6,803 nt of DNA, from contig CACYNZ010000274.1 in the NCBI GenBank assembly GCA_902775835.1, forward strand, positions 1 to 6,803. Direction: 5' to 3'. The translations under genes and the position numbers were made by a program. Below, one piece after another: positions 4,676 through 6,803 of the stretch. The stretch comes from an uncultured Eubacteriales bacterium. GTDB lineage: Bacteria; Bacillota_A; Clostridia; Christensenellales; Aristaeellaceae. The notes beneath the pieces were generated by a model. That model was given only the letters and a program-made list of their open reading frames with translations, searched no databases and had not been told where the DNA came from. The stretch's first letter is position 1; each line of letters opens with the position of its first letter.

Positions 4676-5869
4676 TCAGGCCTTCACAGCCAGGCACTTC
4701 ATGGCCTCGGCCAGTACCAGACGGCCATCCACACGCTGAGTGGCGCGGAAGCCGACCTGACCGGTGACGGCGAAGAGCTCATTCAGGCGCTGGAAGGAAC
4801 GGCCCTGACGATCGGCAATCCAGTAGGACTTAAAGTCGCCGAACAGGATCACCTTATTCCCGGCGGAGATCTCCGGCATGAACGGAGAGGTCACCAGCCG
4901 GTAATTCAGCAGAGTATCCGGCTGGCCTTCCTTGATGCCGGGCTGCCACAGGTACTGACCCTGACCATCCTTCAGCTTCCGGATGGCCTTCAGGGTGCTG
5001 TCGTTCAGCAGGAAGACCGCCTTCTTCCGGTAAACACTCTTGATGGAATGCACCAGATCGAAGAGCTCATCGGCAGCGATGGTAGTACCCGCAGTGGTCA
5101 CGCCGGTGCCCGCGCCGTTGGTGGCGTGGAGCAAACCGGTAGGCTTGCCAGTGCCATTGCCGGTGATGAAAGCTTCCTCTTCGGCGGCACCGATCCGGCG
5201 GGCGAACTCAGCTGCAATATAGGACTCGATGTTGAAAACAGAGTCCTGCAGCAATTCGTCAGACACCTTGATCATGGTGGCCACTTTGTGAGCGCCGATG
5301 GAGATCTGACCAAAGGCGTCGTCGCTTTCGGGAATAGTGCCTTCCTCATCCACCCAGGACGCGGTACCGTGGGACGCCACAATCGGGATCTTCCGGTCGC
5401 CGGAGCTGGTCTGGATGACGGTGCACAGGGAACGGAGAACATTCTCCTCCTCAAGGCCCTGCACCAGAGTACGTTCATACTCGTCCGGCACAAGGTAGCC
5501 GCCCTCAGAGTCAGTACCGACCTGCAGGGCGTTCATGACGGCAGGGCTGGCAGAACGGTTCCGGATCATGCCCCAGAAGGCTTTGCCGTACTCATCGGAG
5601 GCACGGCCCATCTTCTGGTTATCCGCGCCATTGGGGCGGGAGACCAGAGGAGCAGCGGTAGGCTGATCCATCTCACGATCGATCGCAGCCTGACGCTCCA
5701 GCCGTTCGATTTCTTTGCCGAGGGCAACCACATCGGCCTCCATTTTCTCGTAGGTCGCATTGTCCTCAGCGGAGACCATGCCATCCTCACCACGATGGCT
5801 GTCCAGGAAAGCCTTAGTCTCATTCCACAGGTTGGCACGCTTTTCGCGCAGAGCAAGAATCTTGTTCAT
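4676..5869 (-). CDS. HK97-type major capsid protein with N-terminal delta domain
   Basis: This 397-residue protein builds the icosahedral head. Residues about 1-70 are a charged coiled coil (ALREKRANLWNETKAFLDSH; EKMEADVVALGKEIERLERQ), the delta domain that acts as a built-in scaffold and is removed by the head protease. The mature part shows HK97-family marks: GTDSEGGYLVPDEYE (118-132), GTASWVDEEGTIPESD (168-183), EEAFITGNGTGKPTGLL (231-247), and a C-terminal YRLVTSPFMP, IADRQGRSF and VGFRATQRVDGRLV. ATG 5869 has AAGGAGG eight bases upstream; a longer in-frame start at 5890 lies before that site. It follows the protease by 17 bases. Whether the mature shell is cross-linked as in HK97 cannot be seen. 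Confidence 0.95.
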   Translation of the reverse strand: MNKILALREKRANLWNETKAFLDSHRGEDGMVSAEDNATYEKMEADVVALGKEIERLERQAAIDREMDQPTAAPLVSRPNGADNQKMGRASDEYGKAFWGMIRNRSASPAVMNALQVGTDSEGGYLVPDEYERTLVQGLEEENVLRSLCTVIQTSSGDRKIPIVASHGTASWVDEEGTIPESDDAFGQISIGAHKVATMIKVSDELLQDSVFNIESYIAAEFARRIGAAEEEAFITGNGTGKPTGLLHATNGAGTGVTTAGTTIAADELFDLVHSIKSVYRKKAVFLLNDSTLKAIRKLKDGQGQYLWQPGIKEGQPDTLLNYRLVTSPFMPEISAGNKVILFGDFKSYWIADRQGRSFQRLNELFAVTGQVGFRATQRVDGRLVLAEAMKCLAVKA

Positions 5870-5886
5870 AGTGATATCCTCCTTCA

Positions 5887-6657
5887 TCATTTCAAAAGCG
5901 ACAGCCGCTTTTCCAGGTCTGCCGCTTTCACTCGGTTATCAGGGGTAATGGTTTCGGGTTCCTCAGGGGTGGGTTCCGGATCGGGTGGGTGCTCTGGCTC
6001 CGCCTGCATCACGGGCATCGGCTTTGGCATCGAAGCGATCACCCGGTTCATGAGGCAGGCAGCAGCGGATTTCCGCTCAAAAGAAAAACCCGCCATATCT
6101 TCAGGCAGGTCTTCAGCGCCAGTGTACAGGACTTCATCGCAGAAGCCCATCTCCTTTGCCTTGAGAGCATTCATCCAAGTTTCGCTGTCCATGAGATGGG
6201 AAATCTTCGCCCGGCTCAGCCCGGTCTTGATCTGGTAAGCATTGATAATGCTTTCCTTTACCTCGTCCAGCAGCTGGATGGCTTTCCGCATCTCTTCCGT
6301 ATCGCCCATGGCCATCGTGAAGGGATTGTGGATCATCATCAGACTGGTGGGACTCATGGTCACACGGGTTCCGGCCATGGCAATGACGGACGCTGCAGAG
6401 GCTGCCATTCCGTCGATCTGAATGGTGACGTCGCCGGGGTAATCCATGAGCATGGTGTAGATCTGGCTGGCCGCAATGCAGTCACCGCCGGGAGAATTCA
6501 GGTGAATAGTAATGGGGCCGTTCCCGGAGAAAAGCTCCTCCTTGAACATGGCAGGTGTGATGTCGTCAGCGAACCAGGATTCTTCGGCGATCACACCCTC
6601 CAGATACAGGGTACGGGATTCATCCTCGTTGCGGACCCAGTTCCAAAAGTGTCGCAT
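5887..6657 (-). CDS. Prohead protease, ClpP-like (peptidase S14 phage type)
   Basis: The protease degrades or trims the capsid delta domain during head maturation. The 256-residue protein has the ClpP fold signature: HLNSPGGDCIAASQIYTML (residues 52-70), IDGMAASAASVIAMAG (81-96) with nucleophile Ser87, MMIHNPF (107-113) with His110, and MDSETWMNALKAKEMGFCDEV (156-176). The place of the ClpP aspartate appears to be Glu159, with Asp157 close by, as in other phage S14 proteases. After about residue 215 there is a proline- and glutamate-rich linker (EPEHPPDPEPTPEEPETITPDN) and a short C-terminal helix DLEKRLSLLK, absent from host ClpP. ATG 6657 has GGAGG eight bases upstream and overlaps the portal stop by one base (TGATG). 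It sits between portal and capsid, the usual order. Confidence 0.94.
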   Translation of the reverse strand: MRHFWNWVRNEDESRTLYLEGVIAEESWFADDITPAMFKEELFSGNGPITIHLNSPGGDCIAASQIYTMLMDYPGDVTIQIDGMAASAASVIAMAGTRVTMSPTSLMMIHNPFTMAMGDTEEMRKAIQLLDEVKESIINAYQIKTGLSRAKISHLMDSETWMNALKAKEMGFCDEVLYTGAEDLPEDMAGFSFERKSAAACLMNRVIASMPKPMPVMQAEPEHPPDPEPTPEEPETITPDNRVKAADLEKRLSLLK

Positions 6658-6803
6658 CAGGGGTACCTCCTTCTTTCGGGATTGGATTGGGTTTGGGTGG
6701 TTGGCTCCGCATCATCCGCTGCCTGCTTCATGGCAGTAGTGATGGGGATCATGTTTCCGTTTACCAGATAAGCGTCGCCGCCTTCTTCCTTCGGGATCGG
6801 GTT
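6657..6803 (-). CDS. Portal protein, C-terminal 48 residues (start outside window)
   Basis: The frame is open from the window edge (6803) to TGA (6659-6657), reading NPIPKEEGGDAYLVNGNMIP then ITTAMKQAADDAEPTTQTQS and ending NPERRRYP. The GGD-YLVNGNMIPI motif is typical of the C-terminus of HK97-type portal proteins, the ring at the DNA-packaging vertex. Its position directly upstream of the protease, with a one-base TGATG overlap, supports this. Only the tail is in the window, so nothing can be said of the ring domains. Confidence 0.85.
   Translation of the reverse strand, partial: NPIPKEEGGDAYLVNGNMIPITTAMKQAADDAEPTTQTQSNPERRRYP

Noticed and set aside
4601..6238. 545-codon open frame on the plus strand
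   Set aside because: It is antisense to the capsid and protease genes, both recognised with ribosome sites and motifs. The translation has no family features and comes from GC-rich codon structure on the other strand.

Overview
The window is part of the late (virion structure) operon of a tailed, siphovirus-type phage or prophage with an HK97-like head. All structural genes are on the minus strand, so they read from high to low coordinates. The source is most likely a bacterium of the Bacillota (Clostridia-like). The evidence is the strong GGAGG-type ribosome sites before nearly every gene, the phi13-type major tail protein, the S14 (ClpP-like) head protease, and a low-charge 'MKKTIALALSVV' signal peptide on the one extra gene. 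This host call is inference from gene style, not from a host marker.

Layout in the direction of transcription: C-terminal tail of the portal protein (6803-6657), ClpP-like prohead protease (6657-5887), major capsid protein with an N-terminal coiled-coil delta domain (5869-4676), a small hairpin, a head-fibre-like protein (4611-4291), the gp6-type head-tail connector (4291-3983), head closure/joining protein starting at TTG (3967-3608), a tail-terminator-like protein (3611-3246), a HK97 gp10-like protein (3256-2846), the major tail protein (2827-2219), an intrinsic terminator (2205-2166), the tail assembly chaperone (2145-1756) with a -1 frameshift extension (to 1525), and the N-terminal 349 residues of the tape measure protein (1047 to the window edge). 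Several genes overlap by 1-11 bases, which suggests translational coupling. The pathway is head assembly and maturation, neck assembly, then tail-tube and tape-measure assembly.

Three things depart from this routine plan. (1) Between the chaperone and the tape measure lies one gene on the opposite strand (1140-1523). It has its own sigma70/A-type promoter, ribosome site and intrinsic terminator, and encodes a small exported protein that looks OB-fold-like with a CGDC motif. This is the layout of a 'moron' (autonomous cargo gene), possibly expressed in the lysogen. (2) The chaperone gene carries a canonical slippery heptamer, T TTC CCT, in the correct phase for the lambda gpG/gpGT type of -1 frameshift. 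(3) The frameshift extension is broken by a perfect 43-bp tandem duplication, which brings in a stop codon; removing one copy restores an uninterrupted 192-residue fusion. The prophage may therefore be defective, or may switch by loss of one repeat copy, or the duplication may be an assembly artefact.

No stretch longer than 300 bases lacks a gene. I saw no tRNA, rRNA, CRISPR array, insertion sequence or attachment site.
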